Position numbers and translations under genes: made by a program. A stretch of DNA of 64,000 bases from contig CAMAUX010000003.1 in NCBI GenBank assembly GCA_945861435.1, positions 62,001 to 126,000 on the forward strand, given 5' to 3'. Source of the stretch: Chthoniobacter flavus. Its GTDB lineage: Bacteria; Verrucomicrobiota; Verrucomicrobiia; Chthoniobacterales; Chthoniobacteraceae. The notes below the pieces were generated by a model, which was not told the origin of the DNA, did not search any database, and saw only the letters and a program-made list of their open reading frames with translations. This document shows positions 20,752 to 29,750 of the stretch, piece after piece. The number at the start of each line of letters is the position of its first letter. Position 1 is the first letter of the stretch.

Positions 20752-21876
20752 TCAGTTCGGGAAGGAGTCACCGAAGCGCCAGCGCCAGAGCATTTCCAGC
20801 AGTTCGGGGCCGGCGAAGACCCAGAGCAACGCTGCGAATGCAAGATAGGGGCCGAAGGGAATCTTGGCCGACCACTCGCGGCGGCCGAGCGCGATTGTGA
20901 GCAGGCCGATGCAGGCGCCTGTGCAGCAGGCTGCGATGAAGGTGAAGAGGACAGCCTTCCATCCGAGGAAAGCGCCAATGGTCGCTGCGAATTTCACATC
21001 GCCGAACCCCATGGCTTCGCGCGGGATGGTGAGGGAGCGGAGCGTTCCAGTGATGGTCGGCACCTTGTCGAGGTGCCAGCGTTCGGATCCGATCTGGAGG
21101 AATTCGTATTCGAAAATGAGGCGGGCACTCGTGAAGGACTGACCCTCCACCTCAGCGGTGTCGGCTTCCACAATGAGACGATCGGAAGGGCGGGCGAAGA
21201 TTTCGCTCCACCGCTCCTGAATGTGGGCTACTTGGAGGTCGGCATCGTCGCCATGGAGGGTCCAGCGGAAGGGTTCGGGCTGTTCGAAGGCGATCCGTTT
21301 GCGGCCGAGGGCGAGCTTGCCGAGTTCGACGACAGCCCAGACAAGCCCATAGCCGGATGCAGCGCCGAGGAGGGACCAGAGGCCGGAAGCGAGATGGTCG
21401 TCCGAGTCCATCATTTGGGGGATGGCGGCGCTTAGGATCAGCCCGGCAGCAGCGCCGCCGAGTGTGATGCTATCCGGGATGATGCAGTGCTCGAAGTCGA
21501 TGAAGGTGGCCGCAATCAACAGGCTGGCGAACACCCATGCGGGCAGGACGAGTACCCAGACCCCGGAGTGGTATTTCTGCCAGAGCGCCCAGAAAAGAAG
21601 ACCGGTGAGTACTTCGACGAGGAGGTATCGAAAGGGGATGCGGGCAGCGCAGTCGGCGCACCGGCCGCGCAACCAAAGCCAGGAGAGGATGGGGAGATTG
21701 CGGTGCAAGGGGATTGGAGATTTGCAGGCTGGGCAGAAGGAGCGGCGCGGTTCGCTCACAGAGAGGTCGCGAGGGAGCCTGTGGATGCAGACGTTGAGAA
21801 ACGAACCCACGACTGCGCCGAGGACGAAGGCAAATGAAGAAAGCAGCAACTCGAGGGCGTGGGCCGAAGGGTTCAC
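20752..21876 (-). CDS. Prepilin peptidase (A24 family) with a large insertion
   Basis: 374 residues from a GTG at 21876. The N-terminal domain begins GAVVGSFLNVCIHRLPRD and has paired CxxC motifs (C48/C51, C73/C76) of the PilD methylase domain. The A24 aspartates are in TFIDFEHCIIPDSITLGG (D127) and AMGFGDVKFAATIG (D293). About 166 residues separate them against about 65 in typical PilD, because a soluble block of about 100 residues (190-288) is inserted between membrane helices. It would cleave and methylate type IV pilin-like leaders. The GTG overlaps the gmhA stop (GTGA), indicating translational coupling. The longer frame to 22263 is antisense-like and rejected. Confidence 0.9.
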   Translation of the reverse strand: MNPSAHALELLLSSFAFVLGAVVGSFLNVCIHRLPRDLSVSEPRRSFCPACKSPIPLHRNLPILSWLWLRGRCADCAARIPFRYLLVEVLTGLLFWALWQKYHSGVWVLVLPAWVFASLLIAATFIDFEHCIIPDSITLGGAAAGLILSAAIPQMMDSDDHLASGLWSLLGAASGYGLVWAVVELGKLALGRKRIAFEQPEPFRWTLHGDDADLQVAHIQERWSEIFARPSDRLIVEADTAEVEGQSFTSARLIFEYEFLQIGSERWHLDKVPTITGTLRSLTIPREAMGFGDVKFAATIGAFLGWKAVLFTFIAACCTGACIGLLTIALGRREWSAKIPFGPYLAFAALLWVFAGPELLEMLWRWRFGDSFPN

Positions 21877-22448
21877 GGCCGAGGCGGTGAGGGGAGGGTC
21901 TGCTCGACCATCTCGCAGACCACGTGGAGGAGAAATTTGTGCGCTTCCTGAACGCGGGCGGTGATGGTGGAGGGGACGATGAGATCGATGGAGGCGATGC
22001 CTCGGGCGGAGCCGCCGTCGCGTCCAAGGAGCGCGATGCTGGTGATACCCATGGACCCGGCCTCGCGCAGGGCGGCGAGGATGTTCGGGGAGTTGCCACT
22101 CGTGCTCAGCGCGACCAGCACGTCGCCCGGTTTTGCGAATCCGCGGACTTGGCGCGCGAACAACTGCTCGAAGCCGTAGTCGTTGCCGATCGCAGTGGTG
22201 AGGCTGCTGCAGGCCGTGAGGTTGATGGCGGGGAAAGGCTGTCGATCGTTCATGAACCTGCATCCGTACTCAGCCGAGAAGTCGGCGCCATCGGCCGCGC
22301 TCCCTCCGTTGCCGCAGACGAGCAGCTTGCCGCCGGAGAGCAGGCAGGTGCTGATGGCGGCGGCGGTTTTTTCCACCAGCGGTTCAAGGGTGCGGAGTGC
22401 CTCGAGCGTTGCGATCGCGTGGTTCGTGGCATTCTGGAAGATCGACAT
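21873..22448 (-). CDS. gmhA: Phosphoheptose isomerase (SIS domain)
   Basis: 191 residues, normal length. Converts sedoheptulose 7-phosphate to D-glycero-manno-heptose 7-phosphate for LPS core or S-layer heptose. Motifs: LLVCGNGGSAADGADFSAE (substrate and Zn site), ALSTSGNSPNILAAL (phosphate binding) and ITARVQEAHKFLLHVVCE (catalytic Glu and His). The start is at the homologous MSIFQNATNHA. The stop overlaps the start of the prepilin peptidase gene by the GTGA motif. Confidence 0.95.
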   Translation of the reverse strand: MSIFQNATNHAIATLEALRTLEPLVEKTAAAISTCLLSGGKLLVCGNGGSAADGADFSAEYGCRFMNDRQPFPAINLTACSSLTTAIGNDYGFEQLFARQVRGFAKPGDVLVALSTSGNSPNILAALREAGSMGITSIALLGRDGGSARGIASIDLIVPSTITARVQEAHKFLLHVVCEMVEQTLPSPPRP

Positions 22449-22550
22449 GCGGGAGCGAACTTATGAAAAACCAGGGGTCTTCACCAGAGGCAAAAAGCCA
22501 CCGTGTATCCTTGGGGAGGAATGTGCTGCGCCGTGTTTTGCCGGGTGTGT

Positions 22551-24458
22551 TTAGAAGCGGAGGGTGAAGCCCCCGTAGAAGGCGCGTCCGGGGTTGGGGA
22601 ATCCTGAGACTTCGCAGTAGCGCTGGTCGCCGAGATTCTCGATGCGGCCGAAGAGCTTGAGGTGGTCGGTGATCTGGTATTCGGCCCAGAGGCGGACGGT
22701 GGTGTAATCCTCGGCATCGACGCGGGAGTAGTCGATGGCGTCGGTGTCCTCGCGTGCATTCACATATTTCACGTCGAGTCCGGTCCGGAGTCGGTCGAAC
22801 CAGAGGTAGTCGATGGAGCCGTAGAGTTCGTTGCGAGGGCGGCGCAGCAGCCGAGGTCCGCGTTGTGCGGTGTGGGCGGAGGTGTCCTCTGTGTCGAGGT
22901 AGGTGTAGGCGGCGCTGAGGGTGAGATGTTTCACGGGCTCTGCGGAGAGGAAGAATTCGGCGCCTCGGGTTTCCGCGGAGCCACCGTTGAATGCGATGAA
23001 GGTGGCCTGATCGTAGCCGACGACGTTGCTGAGTTTGTTCTGGAAGTAGTTTGCACCGAAGCGGAGGCGGTCGTTCCAGAGGGGCTGTTCGAAGCCGATG
23101 TCGGACCCGCTGGTCTTGTTGGGTTCGAGGGCGAGGTTCTTTCCGTAGAGCTTGTCCTGTGCGGTGGCGGGCGCGAAGCCTGTTGCCGAGCTGGCGCGCA
23201 AGACGGAGCCTGACCCCGGTAGCTTGTAGCTGGCGGCAAAGCGGTGGGTCGTGATGTCGCCGAACTGCGTAAAGTGGTCATAACGGCCACCGGCGACGAG
23301 GAGGAGATCCTTGAGGGGTTCAACCTGAAGCTGGCCGAAGCCTGAGTAATTCTCGATCCGGTCGCTGAGCAGGGTGGGCGGCAGCATGGGAGACGGTGCC
23401 ACGGGATACTGGAGCAGTGTGGATTCCACGCGGGAGTAGTAGAGGCCCGTGGTGAGCTTGATCCTGTCGCCGATGAGGAGTTCGTTTTGGTAGTCTAGCT
23501 GGTAGCGTTTGAACGAGCCGCGGATGGTGCCGTAGATGCTGGGATTGAAGACTTGGCGCTCCTCGTCGTAGTCGGTGAGGAGGCGGTGTTTCCACCAGTC
23601 CACGGGTTCGAACTCGATGCCCGGTGCGATCATCCAGCGTTCGGTGAGGAGGTTGTCAAACGGGGTGGGGGCGAGTTGTGGGCCGGGCGTGCTGGCGTCG
23701 TAGAGGGCGTTGGACCCGATGGTGAAGATGCGCAGGCCTTCGCGCGGAGTGATCCCTAGGTTGAGGAGGCCGCTGCTGGCGCGGTAGGCGCTGTTGGGGC
23801 GGAAACCGTCCGTATCGAGGCGTGTGGCGCCGACCGAGTAGTCGAGCATCCCTGCATGTCCGGAGGTGCTTGCGGATTCGCGGAACGTCCCAAAGCTGCC
23901 GGCTTCGAAGGTTGCGGTGGTTTCCGTGTTCTTGGTGCCCCGTTTGGGGATGAGGTTGATGACGCCGCCGCCGGCGCGTGGACCGAAGAGGGCGCTCTGA
24001 GGGCCGCGGACGACCTCGATGCGCTCGAGGTTATCCATGGTGAGATCGGCGAAGTTGAACGCGCCAGAGAAGCTCTGGTTCATTGGAAGGCCGTTGAGCA
24101 TGACCTGCGTTGCCTCGCCGGTGAGGCCGCGGGTGAACGCGGTAGTCTGCTGGCCGGGCATGCCGGTCTGTACGACGCTCAGGCCCGGGACGGTGCGCAG
24201 GGCGTCGGTGACGAAGCGCAGTTGTTTCTTCTCCGCTTCCGCGCCGCCGATGACCGTGACGGCCGATGGGGAGCGGTCGGTCTCCACGGGCTCGCGCAAT
24301 GCGGTGACCACGGTTTCCGGGAGCAGGACGACGGCGGCGGGTTTTGCCAGCAGCTCGTCTGCGGCGGGTGTTTGGGCCGGTAGCTGGGCGCTGGCTAAGA
24401 TGCCCGCCACGAGGGCGAACGGGAACGCTCCCAAGCGGGAGGTGCGGGGTGGTTGCAT
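22551..24458 (-). CDS. TonB-dependent receptor, BtuB-like
   Basis: 635 residues from the ATG at 24458 (MQPPRTSRLGAFPFALVAG). A signal peptide ends near AQLPAQ, a TonB-box-like ETVVTALREP follows, then a plug (residues about 60-180) with VTDALRTVPGLSVVQTG, IEVVRGPQSALFGPRAGGG and VINLIPKRG. The rest is a 22-strand barrel ending PGRAFYGGFTLRF with terminal Phe. It sits behind a cobalamin riboswitch, so the substrate is probably vitamin B12 or another corrinoid. A GTG start at 24575 is possible in frame, but 24458 has an SD (GGAG, 6-base spacing) and the signal peptide. Confidence 0.93.
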   Translation of the reverse strand: MQPPRTSRLGAFPFALVAGILASAQLPAQTPAADELLAKPAAVVLLPETVVTALREPVETDRSPSAVTVIGGAEAEKKQLRFVTDALRTVPGLSVVQTGMPGQQTTAFTRGLTGEATQVMLNGLPMNQSFSGAFNFADLTMDNLERIEVVRGPQSALFGPRAGGGVINLIPKRGTKNTETTATFEAGSFGTFRESASTSGHAGMLDYSVGATRLDTDGFRPNSAYRASSGLLNLGITPREGLRIFTIGSNALYDASTPGPQLAPTPFDNLLTERWMIAPGIEFEPVDWWKHRLLTDYDEERQVFNPSIYGTIRGSFKRYQLDYQNELLIGDRIKLTTGLYYSRVESTLLQYPVAPSPMLPPTLLSDRIENYSGFGQLQVEPLKDLLLVAGGRYDHFTQFGDITTHRFAASYKLPGSGSVLRASSATGFAPATAQDKLYGKNLALEPNKTSGSDIGFEQPLWNDRLRFGANYFQNKLSNVVGYDQATFIAFNGGSAETRGAEFFLSAEPVKHLTLSAAYTYLDTEDTSAHTAQRGPRLLRRPRNELYGSIDYLWFDRLRTGLDVKYVNAREDTDAIDYSRVDAEDYTTVRLWAEYQITDHLKLFGRIENLGDQRYCEVSGFPNPGRAFYGGFTLRF

Positions 24459-24462
24459 GAGT

Positions 24463-24482
24463 GTCTCCAGGGTTGGAGAGAC
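24463..24482 (-). promoter_or_regulatory. SD-sequestering hairpin before the TonB receptor
   Basis: On the minus strand GTCTCTCC (24482-24475) can pair with GGAGAC (24468-24463), burying the GGAG Shine-Dalgarno that serves the ATG at 24458. This fits translational control by the upstream cobalamin riboswitch. A second GC-rich hairpin (24586-24563) lies between aptamer and hairpin and could be the switching element. Confidence 0.5.
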
Positions 24483-24594
24483 CAAGCCGTCTGCGCGGCG
24501 CAAAGCCGGGCTGGGTGCGGTTTGATCCCTCATTGCTTCTTTTTCGCGAAGAAGTTTTTTCACGCCGGCCCGCACACGCGGCGGCGCGAATGAG

Positions 24595-24768
24595 AGCGGG
24601 TGAGAGGAAATGTTCTGACTCCTGGCTTATGGCCGCACGATGACGGCCGTCCTTGCTCCCGCCTTCACCCGCGCTTGTGAGGCACAGATTGGCAATATGG
24701 GAGGTTGTATCCAGTTACAGCAGCGCAACTGCTTCCGGCTTTCACGGAATTCCTTCCTCAAACCCGCT
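24595..24768 (-). promoter_or_regulatory. Cobalamin riboswitch
   Basis: On the minus strand the P1 arms AGCGGGTTTGAGGAA (24768-24754) and TTCCTCTCACCCGCT (24609-24595) pair over nearly their full length. Inside, in order: GGAATTCCGTGAAAGCCGGA, GCTGCTGTAACTGGATA, and the B12-box-like ATAAGCCAGGAGTCAGAAC (about 24630-24612). The order and spacing match the cobalamin aptamer (about 174 nt). It precedes the TonB receptor gene by 137 bases of leader, giving feedback control of corrinoid uptake. Confidence 0.9.
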
Positions 24769-24904
24769 GACGCGAACTCGCAAAGAACAGGCGGCGCACG
24801 GTAGGCGGAAGAGGATGAGTGGCAAGCCTTTTGGTCTGCGGGTGTCTGAGGGGGAAATCGAGTTCGCTATTGATCCCTAGAGTTCAGCAGGCCAGCCTGA
24901 AGGG
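24769..24904. other. Divergent promoter region between riboswitch and DUF6580 gene
   Basis: The full gap between the TonB receptor start and the DUF6580 gene is 446 bp (24459-24904). Its left two thirds are the receptor's leader and riboswitch. The remaining 136 bp must carry the receptor's promoter on the minus strand and any promoter for the + gene. No convincing -35/-10 pair was seen by eye. Only one riboswitch is visible, on the minus strand. Confidence 0.4.
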
Positions 24905-25486
24905 ATGTTCGTCGCTTTTGCCCTTGTTGCTGTGGCTGTGCTTTACCGGGTTGCTATTGCCATTTCCGGGATTGGGGAGTCGCTGGGTGCGTTCAACTTT
25001 GCCCCGCTGGGAGCGATTGCGCTGTGCGGCGCGGTTTATCTGCCGAGGCGGATCGCGTTGGTGGTGCCGCTGGTGGCGCTGGCGCTCAGCGATGTGGTGC
25101 TCAACGGCATGCACTATCACGCGCCGCTGCTGAGTTGGGAAATGGGGGTGCGTTACGCAGCGCTTGCGATGAGCGGAGTGCTTGGAGTCTGGGTGCGTTC
25201 GCGGCCTGGGATGTTTCGTCTTTTGGGGGCGAGCGTGGCGGGGTCGCTGCTCTTCTATGCAACGACGAACACGGCCTCTTGGTGGACCGATGCGGGTTAT
25301 GCGAAGACATGGGCCGGGTGGGTGCAGGCGCTGACGCTTGGGTTGCCCGGTTATCCACCGACGTTTGCCTTCTACCAGAACACGCTGGCGGGTGATCTCC
25401 TTTTCACGCTGCTGTTTGCGGGTTGCATGGCTTTGGGCGCGCGCGCTGTGGCGGCGCGTGAGGCATCTTCGGGTGTTCGGGCCTAG
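24905..25486 (+). CDS. DUF6580-family membrane protein (putative ECF-like transport component)
   Basis: 193 residues with about five or six hydrophobic helices. The first part, FNFAPLGAIALCGAVYLPRR, matches the conserved core of DUF6580 (NFxPxxAxALFxGAxx), a family likened to substrate-binding S components of ECF vitamin transporters. Other conserved-looking features are the SWWTDAGYAKTWAG loop and the C-terminal NTLAGDLLFTLLFAG. It is divergent from the cobalamin-riboswitch-controlled receptor, so a role in cobalamin or cobalt movement across the inner membrane is a reasonable inference, not shown. The 3' part is GC-rich with no obvious terminator. Confidence 0.75.
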   Translation: MFVAFALVAVAVLYRVAIAISGIGESLGAFNFAPLGAIALCGAVYLPRRIALVVPLVALALSDVVLNGMHYHAPLLSWEMGVRYAALAMSGVLGVWVRSRPGMFRLLGASVAGSLLFYATTNTASWWTDAGYAKTWAGWVQALTLGLPGYPPTFAFYQNTLAGDLLFTLLFAGCMALGARAVAAREASSGVRA

Positions 25487-25622
25487 CATTGCGGTTCGGT
25501 TGAAATGGTTGAGGGCGGTTGCGCCGCTCTCGGGAGCCGCAACTGAGGCTCGACGGGGGGAAGCGCTTTGGCGAACATGTCAGCGGACGTGCAGCCGCAT
25601 GTCTCCACCACCCCTTAGCCTT

Positions 25623-28600
25623 ATGAATTCCCGTGTCCTGACCCTGCGGACTACAGTCGCCCTTTTGCTTGCCGGAGCCGCCCGGCTGACGCTCTGGGCT
25701 GCCGAGTCGGAGCACGATCCGGCGCAGGCGGTGGAAAATCTCGCGGTGCATCCGGAGCTGTCGGCGCAGCTTTTTGCAAGCGAGCCCATGATGCGCAGTC
25801 CCTCGTGCATCGACGTGGATGCGCGCGGGCGGGTGTGGGTGGGCGAGGTGATGAATTACCGCGGGCACAAGGGGAAGCGGCCCGAGGGAGACAGGATTCT
25901 GATCCTTGAGGACACCGACCACGACGCGAAGGCCGACAAGGTGACGGTGTTTCATCAGGGGCCGGATGTGGACAGTCTTCACGGGCTCTGCGTGCTCGGG
26001 AATCGCGTGCTGGTTTCGGCCGGGGATGAGGTGTTCTGGCTCTTTGACGACGATGGGGACGGGAAGTCGGACCGCAAGCAGGTGCTGTTCACAAAGGTGG
26101 GTGGTACGCAGCACGACCACGGGATCCACGCGTTCCACTTCGGACCGGATGGGCGGCTGTATTTCAACTTTGGTAATGCGGCGAAGCAACTCTGCGATGC
26201 GCAGGGGGAGTTGATCCACGATGTGCATGGCATTCCTTGCACGAACCAGAATAACCGCCCGCTCCAGCAGGGGATGGTATTCCGGTGCGAACTCGATGGA
26301 AGCCGGGTCGAGGTGCTCGGCTGGAATTTCCGCAACAACTGGGAGGTGGCGGTGGATTCCTTCGGGACGCTGTGGCAGTCGGATAACGACGACGACGGCA
26401 ACAAGGGCGTGCGGATCAATTACGTGATGGAGTTTGGCAACTACGGCTACACCGACGAGATGACCGGGGCCGGATGGCGGGTGCCGCGTGTGGGTTGGGA
26501 GGGCGAGATTCCGCTGCGACACTGGCACCTGAACGATCCGGGCGTCGTGCCGAACCTTCTCCAGACGGGAGCCGGATCACCGACGGGGATGCAGGTGTAC
26601 GAAGGGCTGCTGCTTCCTCCGACTTTCTTCGGGCATCCGATCCACTGTGACGCCGGTCCGAATGTGGTGCGCGCATACCGGGCGCGTCCGGCCGGTGCCG
26701 GGTATTCAGCGTCGATCCTCAACGTGCTGGATGGATCTGAGAAGGACCGCTGGTTCCGTCCGAGCGATGTGTGTGTCGCGCCAGACGGTTCGTTGATCGT
26801 GGCAGACTGGTACGACCCGGGCGTGGGCGGACACGGGATGGGTGATTTGGAGCGTGGCCGCTTGTTCCGCGTGACGACGAAGAGGGCCGTCCGTTACCAA
26901 CCGGCACCGGTGAAGACCGACACGGTGGAGGGGGCGGTGAAGGCGCTGCAGTCTCCGAACGAGGAGGCGCGGTACTTGGGCTGGATCGCGTTGTGCCGGT
27001 TCGGGGAGAAAGCGCAGCCTGCGCTCAAGGTGTTGTTTCAGAACCGCAACGCGCTGCCGCAGCACAGGGCGCGGGCGTTGTGGGCGCTGGTTCAGATGCC
27101 TGCCATCCAGTCGGAGCCGCTGTTGCAGGAGGCGCTTGATGACAACAACGACAACCTGCGCATCACGGCCCTGCGTGCTGGGAGGAGGATCTACGCGAAT
27201 CAGCCCGATCGATTGCGCGCCCTCGTCTCGCGGGCGGCGCGGGATGTGGAGGCCTGTGTGCGCCGGGAAGCGGCGATCGCGCTGCGCTTCGATCAGAGTG
27301 AGGTGGCGGCGCGTCTCTGGTGGTTAATCGCGGAGCGCGCTGATGTGCGGGACCGCTGGATGATCGAAGCGCTTGGGATCGGCAACGATCTGGTGGCCGA
27401 GACCCGCGCGGTGACGGTTGCGGCGAATCCGGAGTGGAGGAAAGCCGTGCCTGCGGCGGTGCAGGCGGCGCTGACATGGCGTGGGCGTTCGCTCTCCGAC
27501 GTGGCCGCCATCCGCGATCTCGTTCTCAAGGAATCGCTTCCGCAGGGTGCGCCCGGGCGTTTGGCGATGTTGCGTGCGCTGCAGATGCTGCAGCCGAAGT
27601 ATTCGGAAGAGGTGGCGGCGGCGGCGCTGGAGGTGTTCCGGAAGGCAGATGCGGAGACGGCGCTGGCCTCGCTGGCGCTTGTTTCGAGGGCAGAGCTGGA
27701 GCGCGATCCGGTGGGGCGCGAGCGCCTGGACAACCTTCTCAAACCGCTCATCGGCAAGCCTGCTTTCGTGGCTCTTGTGGAAAAGCTCAACCTGCCTGGG
27801 TTTGACCGGGAGTTGCTGGAGTTCCTTGTCGCCAATCCTTCCGCGCCTGAGGCGGGATCGGCGGCGAAGCTTCTCTCCGCGGACCGTGAGAAATGTGTGA
27901 GGGCGATCGTGGAGGGCAAGCCCAGTGAGGCTTCCGTGCTGGTGGCTGCGCTCGGGCGTGTGGGCGGGCGCGAGGGTGCTCCGGCGCTGGCAGACGCCTT
28001 TTGGAAGGCGAAGGTTCCGGCGGTCCGCACTGCGGTGGTCGAGGCTTTGGCGATGGGCGGCGATGGTGCGCGCAACCTGTTGCGATGGGCTTCCGAGGGT
28101 AAGCTGCCTGAGGAGTTCAAGACAGCGGCTGCCCTTGGGTTGAGCCGCAGCACTGATGGTGGGATCCGCGCGGAGGCAGCAAAAGTACTGCCGCTTCCGG
28201 CAGCCCAGGGGCTCCAAGACTTCCCCGCGATGGCTGAGTTGCTCAAGCTTCAGGGGGATGCGGCCAAGGGGCCCGAGCTTTTTGCGAAGGCTGGCTGTGT
28301 GGCTTGCCACCGCGTGAAGGAGCAGTACGTGGATTTTGGGCCGGATCTTTCGCTGATCGGCTCAAAGCTGAGCAGGGAAGGGCTTTTCACGGCGGTGCTT
28401 TATCCGAGCGCGGCGATCGAGCACAGCTTCACCGGGGTCCAGATCAGCACGAAGGACGGTCAGACGCAGGTGGGGTATGTGGTGAGCGAGACCGACGCGG
28501 AAACCACGCTGCGCGTTGCGGGCGGGGCGTCGGTGCCGGTGCGCAAGGAGCAGATCGCCGGCCGCGTGGAGATGAAGGAGTCGCTGATGCCGCCAGGGCT

Positions 28601-28664
28601 TGCGGGCGCGATTGGGCCGCAGGGTCTTGCCGATCTCGTTGCGTGGATGCAGAGCCTCAAGTAG
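25623..28664 (+). CDS. PVC-type secreted dehydrogenase with HEAT repeats and haem-binding C-terminus
   Basis: 1,013 residues from the ATG at 25623 (MNSRVLTLRTTVALLLAG), which begins a signal peptide ending LWAAES. Residues about 30-450 form the TIGR02604 beta-propeller-like domain (IDVDARGRVWVGEVMNYRG, PSDVCVAPDGSLIVADWYD). The middle (about 450-860) is alpha-helical HEAT-like repeats. The C-terminus is TIGR02603 with haem c motif CVACH (about 892-896) and a distal Met in ESLMPPG. Such proteins are abundant in Planctomycetes and Verrucomicrobiota and are presumed periplasmic sugar/alcohol dehydrogenases passing electrons to cytochromes; the substrate is unknown. The in-frame extension to 25338 is not supported. 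Confidence 0.9.
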   Translation: MNSRVLTLRTTVALLLAGAARLTLWAAESEHDPAQAVENLAVHPELSAQLFASEPMMRSPSCIDVDARGRVWVGEVMNYRGHKGKRPEGDRILILEDTDHDAKADKVTVFHQGPDVDSLHGLCVLGNRVLVSAGDEVFWLFDDDGDGKSDRKQVLFTKVGGTQHDHGIHAFHFGPDGRLYFNFGNAAKQLCDAQGELIHDVHGIPCTNQNNRPLQQGMVFRCELDGSRVEVLGWNFRNNWEVAVDSFGTLWQSDNDDDGNKGVRINYVMEFGNYGYTDEMTGAGWRVPRVGWEGEIPLRHWHLNDPGVVPNLLQTGAGSPTGMQVYEGLLLPPTFFGHPIHCDAGPNVVRAYRARPAGAGYSASILNVLDGSEKDRWFRPSDVCVAPDGSLIVADWYDPGVGGHGMGDLERGRLFRVTTKRAVRYQPAPVKTDTVEGAVKALQSPNEEARYLGWIALCRFGEKAQPALKVLFQNRNALPQHRARALWALVQMPAIQSEPLLQEALDDNNDNLRITALRAGRRIYANQPDRLRALVSRAARDVEACVRREAAIALRFDQSEVAARLWWLIAERADVRDRWMIEALGIGNDLVAETRAVTVAANPEWRKAVPAAVQAALTWRGRSLSDVAAIRDLVLKESLPQGAPGRLAMLRALQMLQPKYSEEVAAAALEVFRKADAETALASLALVSRAELERDPVGRERLDNLLKPLIGKPAFVALVEKLNLPGFDRELLEFLVANPSAPEAGSAAKLLSADREKCVRAIVEGKPSEASVLVAALGRVGGREGAPALADAFWKAKVPAVRTAVVEALAMGGDGARNLLRWASEGKLPEEFKTAAALGLSRSTDGGIRAEAAKVLPLPAAQGLQDFPAMAELLKLQGDAAKGPELFAKAGCVACHRVKEQYVDFGPDLSLIGSKLSREGLFTAVLYPSAAIEHSFTGVQISTKDGQTQVGYVVSETDAETTLRVAGGASVPVRKEQIAGRVEMKESLMPPGLAGAIGPQGLADLVAWMQSLK

Positions 28665-28697
28665 CGCCGGCTTTTTGCGCAACGCCGCCCCTCCCAG

Positions 28698-29723
28698 ATG
28701 ATCCCACGAATCCACCGACTGTTCGCGCGCGCAGGGATTGTCTCGGCCCTCGTGCTCGGGTTGGTGGGCTCGACCGTTTCTGCTCACGGTCCCGGTGCAT
28801 CCAATGACTTTGGCGGATGCCGTGTCCTGCTCATTGGAGTGGACGGGACGCGTGCGGATGCTCTGCGCAAGGTGGTGACGCAGGGCCGTGCACCGCATCT
28901 GCGGGAGTTGATTGCGGGAGGGACGGTGACATGGAACGCGTACACGGGCGGGGAACCTGAGACGGAGAGCCTGCAGAACACGGTGAGTGGCCCGGGTTGG
29001 ACGACGGTGCTCACGGGCACATGGCGGAATCAGCACGGCGTGGCGGACAACCGGTTCCGGCTGCATCGCATCGCGCAGGCTCCGCACTGGATGCGGCGTC
29101 TGAAGGATGCGTGCCCGAGCGCGTGGGCTTCCTCGCTGTGCGATTGGGAGCCGATCCAGAAATTCATTGTCGGCGGTTCGCGGAAGGGGGACGCGGACTT
29201 CCTCTCCTTCGATTTTCTTGCCACACCGGATCCGGCGTTGAAGGGGCGCGATTATCCGCAGCGCGACCGCGAGGTGCTTGCGCGCGCGGTGGAGCACCTT
29301 GCCGTGGCAAATCCGGACGCGATGTTTGTGTACTTCGGGACGGTGGACGAGGTGGGGCACGCCGTGGTGGATCCGGCCGGTTCGTTTTCACCGGATAACG
29401 AACCGTATCTGAAGGCGCTTGAGACAGTGGATGGACAGGTGGGCGAGTTGTTGAAGGCGATGCGCGCGCGTCCGCAATTTGTCGAGGAGCACTGGCTGGT
29501 GCTGCTCACGACCGACCACGGAGGGCGACTCAAGAACCACGGGGCGCAGACGCCCGAGGAGCGCACGATCTGGATCATTGCTCACGGCGGAGATTTTCCG
29601 AGGGGCTTGGAATTGCCGGGGCCGGTGCCGCAGACGGCGATCGCGCCGACGGTGTTCAGGCATCTTGGCGTGGGGATCGATGCGGAGTGGGGATGGTCGA
29701 AGCCTTTTGGTTCGCAGCGATAG
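28698..29723 (+). CDS. Secreted alkaline-phosphatase-superfamily phosphodiesterase
   Basis: 341 residues. A signal peptide (AGIVSALVLGLVGSTVSA) is followed by VLLIGVDGTRADALRKVV (metal Asp), GPGWTTVLTGTWRNQHGV (Thr nucleophile of type I nucleotide pyrophosphatase/phosphodiesterases), FGTVDEVGHAV (metal Asp/His) and LTTDHGGRLKNHG (Asp-His pair). It would hydrolyse a phosphodiester, phosphonate or sulfate-like ester in the periplasm. It is in the same-strand row as the dehydrogenase (33 bp upstream) and PIG-L deacetylase (27 bp downstream), probably one operon. Confidence 0.88.
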   Translation: MIPRIHRLFARAGIVSALVLGLVGSTVSAHGPGASNDFGGCRVLLIGVDGTRADALRKVVTQGRAPHLRELIAGGTVTWNAYTGGEPETESLQNTVSGPGWTTVLTGTWRNQHGVADNRFRLHRIAQAPHWMRRLKDACPSAWASSLCDWEPIQKFIVGGSRKGDADFLSFDFLATPDPALKGRDYPQRDREVLARAVEHLAVANPDAMFVYFGTVDEVGHAVVDPAGSFSPDNEPYLKALETVDGQVGELLKAMRARPQFVEEHWLVLLTTDHGGRLKNHGAQTPEERTIWIIAHGGDFPRGLELPGPVPQTAIAPTVFRHLGVGIDAEWGWSKPFGSQR

Positions 29724-29750
29724 ATTTTCGGAACCCCGCTCACATCTGCC

